From contig NZ_CP013023.1 of assembly GCF_001421015.2 (NCBI RefSeq), positions 4,147,501 to 4,211,500 on the forward strand: DNA of 64,000 nt, in the 5' to 3' direction. Each line of letters opens with the position of its first letter. Position 1 is the first letter of the stretch. This document shows positions 63,430 to 64,000 of the stretch, piece after piece. A program made the translations under genes and the position numbers. The stretch comes from Paenibacillus bovis. Its GTDB lineage: Bacteria; Bacillota; Bacilli; Paenibacillales; Paenibacillaceae. Below the pieces are notes generated by a model that was not told where the DNA came from, ran no database searches, and worked only from the letters and a program-made list of their open reading frames with translations.

Positions 63430-64000
63430 TCCATTTCTATGCCAACCCAGCTGGCCATACGTCCTGTACGTCCTCCATCTGCACGATAGGAGAAGAACAG
63501 ATTATTGTTCTCGTACGTACACCATGTACTCATTTCGATATGCTGGGGCTGTATTCCTGCAAAAATCATGATTTCCCGGTTTAATTGTTTGAGGTCGAGC
63601 CAGGTTTTGCCCGGCTTGCCCGGTCGCGCGTATGTAAGCTGCTGACCATTACCCTCAAGCTTCGCTGTCCAAACATCTACCGCGTCCATTACCTTGTGAT
63701 CCACTTCGTAATGGTTGCTGCCAATAGAAGGCCCGATAGCTGTTCGTATATCTGCCGTACGGCTTCCATACTGCTCTGTCATCGTTCGGATCATCTCTCC
63801 GGCGATATCGGCTACTGTGCCTTTCCAGCCGGCATGTGCCAGTCCTACGACCTTATTCACCGGGTCTATAAAATATAATGGCACACAATCCGCGTAAAAG
63901 GAAGTCAGCAGTATGCCCGGCACATTGGTCACCAGTCCGTCGGTATCCTGAAAGGCACTTTCCCGATCCGCCCAGCCTTTGCCTGCATGTTCGGCAGTGA
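63426..64000 (-). CDS. pgeF: Peptidoglycan editing factor PgeF (YlmD/YfiH), cut by window edge
   Basis: The C-terminal 191 residues are inside the window; the gene continues past 64000. The laccase-like Cu/Zn domain is seen in SFYADCVPLYFIDPVNKVVG, then LAHAGWKGTVADIAG, with Cys and His ligands, followed by IGPSIGSNHYEVD and the C-terminal WCTYENNNLFFSYRADGGRT. E. coli YfiH removes wrong L-Ser from wall precursors; other members act on purine nucleosides. The stop overlaps the start of ylmE. The reading frame is open through the window edge, so an inner GTG at 63932 is not the start. Confidence 0.92.
   Translation of the reverse strand, partial: TAEHAGKGWADRESAFQDTDGLVTNVPGILLTSFYADCVPLYFIDPVNKVVGLAHAGWKGTVADIAGEMIRTMTEQYGSRTADIRTAIGPSIGSNHYEVDHKVMDAVDVWTAKLEGNGQQLTYARPGKPGKTWLDLKQLNREIMIFAGIQPQHIEMSTWCTYENNNLFFSYRADGGRTGRMASWVGIEME

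Noticed and set aside
63426..63932. Complete small gene starting at GTG 63932
   Set aside because: The frame stays open to the window edge with conserved PgeF sequence upstream; the GTG is internal.

Overview
The window reads as a chromosomal stretch from a Gram-positive, endospore-forming-type Firmicute of the Paenibacillus kind. This rests on the Bacillales-type gene order (pgeF-ylmE-sepF-ylmG-ylmH-divIVA-ileS-lspA-rluD-pyrR-pyr genes), AGGAGG-like ribosome binding sites, T-box and PyrR leaders, CcpA, a bacilliredoxin (YtxJ), LexA boxes of the GAAC-N4-GTTC type, and many Paenibacillus-style small proteins of unknown function. Most genes lie on the minus strand. I see no rRNA operon, prophage, transposase or CRISPR array.

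Layout. 1-8.1 kb: the end of a chemoreceptor gene, T-box-controlled tyrS, a class A penicillin-binding protein with fibronectin III repeats, ccpA next to ytxJ, and a PfpI/DJ-1 protein. 8.2-18.8 kb: sugar PTS (EIICBA plus EI, no HPr), a CoA-binding protein, an atypical EPSP synthase, a rhodanese, shikimate kinase, 6-phosphogluconate dehydrogenase, two proteins of unknown or poorly known function, and two long palindromes. 19-31.4 kb: MFS transporter, arginine decarboxylase, an MBL-fold hydrolase, acetyltransferase, GH3 beta-glucosidase, a gene with two LexA boxes, glutamate racemase, an alpha/beta hydrolase and a DUF1541 lipoprotein with a CsoR-like operator. 31.7-44.6 kb: a patchwork of small proteins, three tRNAs (Val-GAC, Leu-TAA, CAT), a 7-repeat Ig-like surface protein, uracil-DNA glycosylase, and an AraC / ThuA / Gfo-Idh-MocA module. 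44.9-54.2 kb: the pyrimidine operon pyrR-B-C-carA-carB-F-E under a PyrR attenuator. 54.4-64 kb: rluD, lspA, T-box-controlled ileS (type 2), divIVA and the ylm/sepF cell-division cluster, cut by the window edge within pgeF.

How the parts work together. CcpA and EI link sugar uptake to carbon catabolite control. The pyr operon supplies UMP and is attenuated by its first gene product. Both tRNA synthetase genes are read through only when their tRNA is uncharged. The divIVA/sepF/ylm block serves the division septum, and lspA and rluD are translationally adjacent.

Most of the window is ordinary housekeeping DNA. The items most worth a second look are the SOS-box-controlled WYL-like gene, the copper-type operator upstream of the Met/His-rich lipoprotein, the EPSP synthase with altered substrate-site residues, the 188-nt palindrome, the 10-bp-period repeat, the tRNA-Val fragment, and a 23-residue membrane peptide with an arginine tail. 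All assignments are from reading the sequence and remembered family features; no database search was run.
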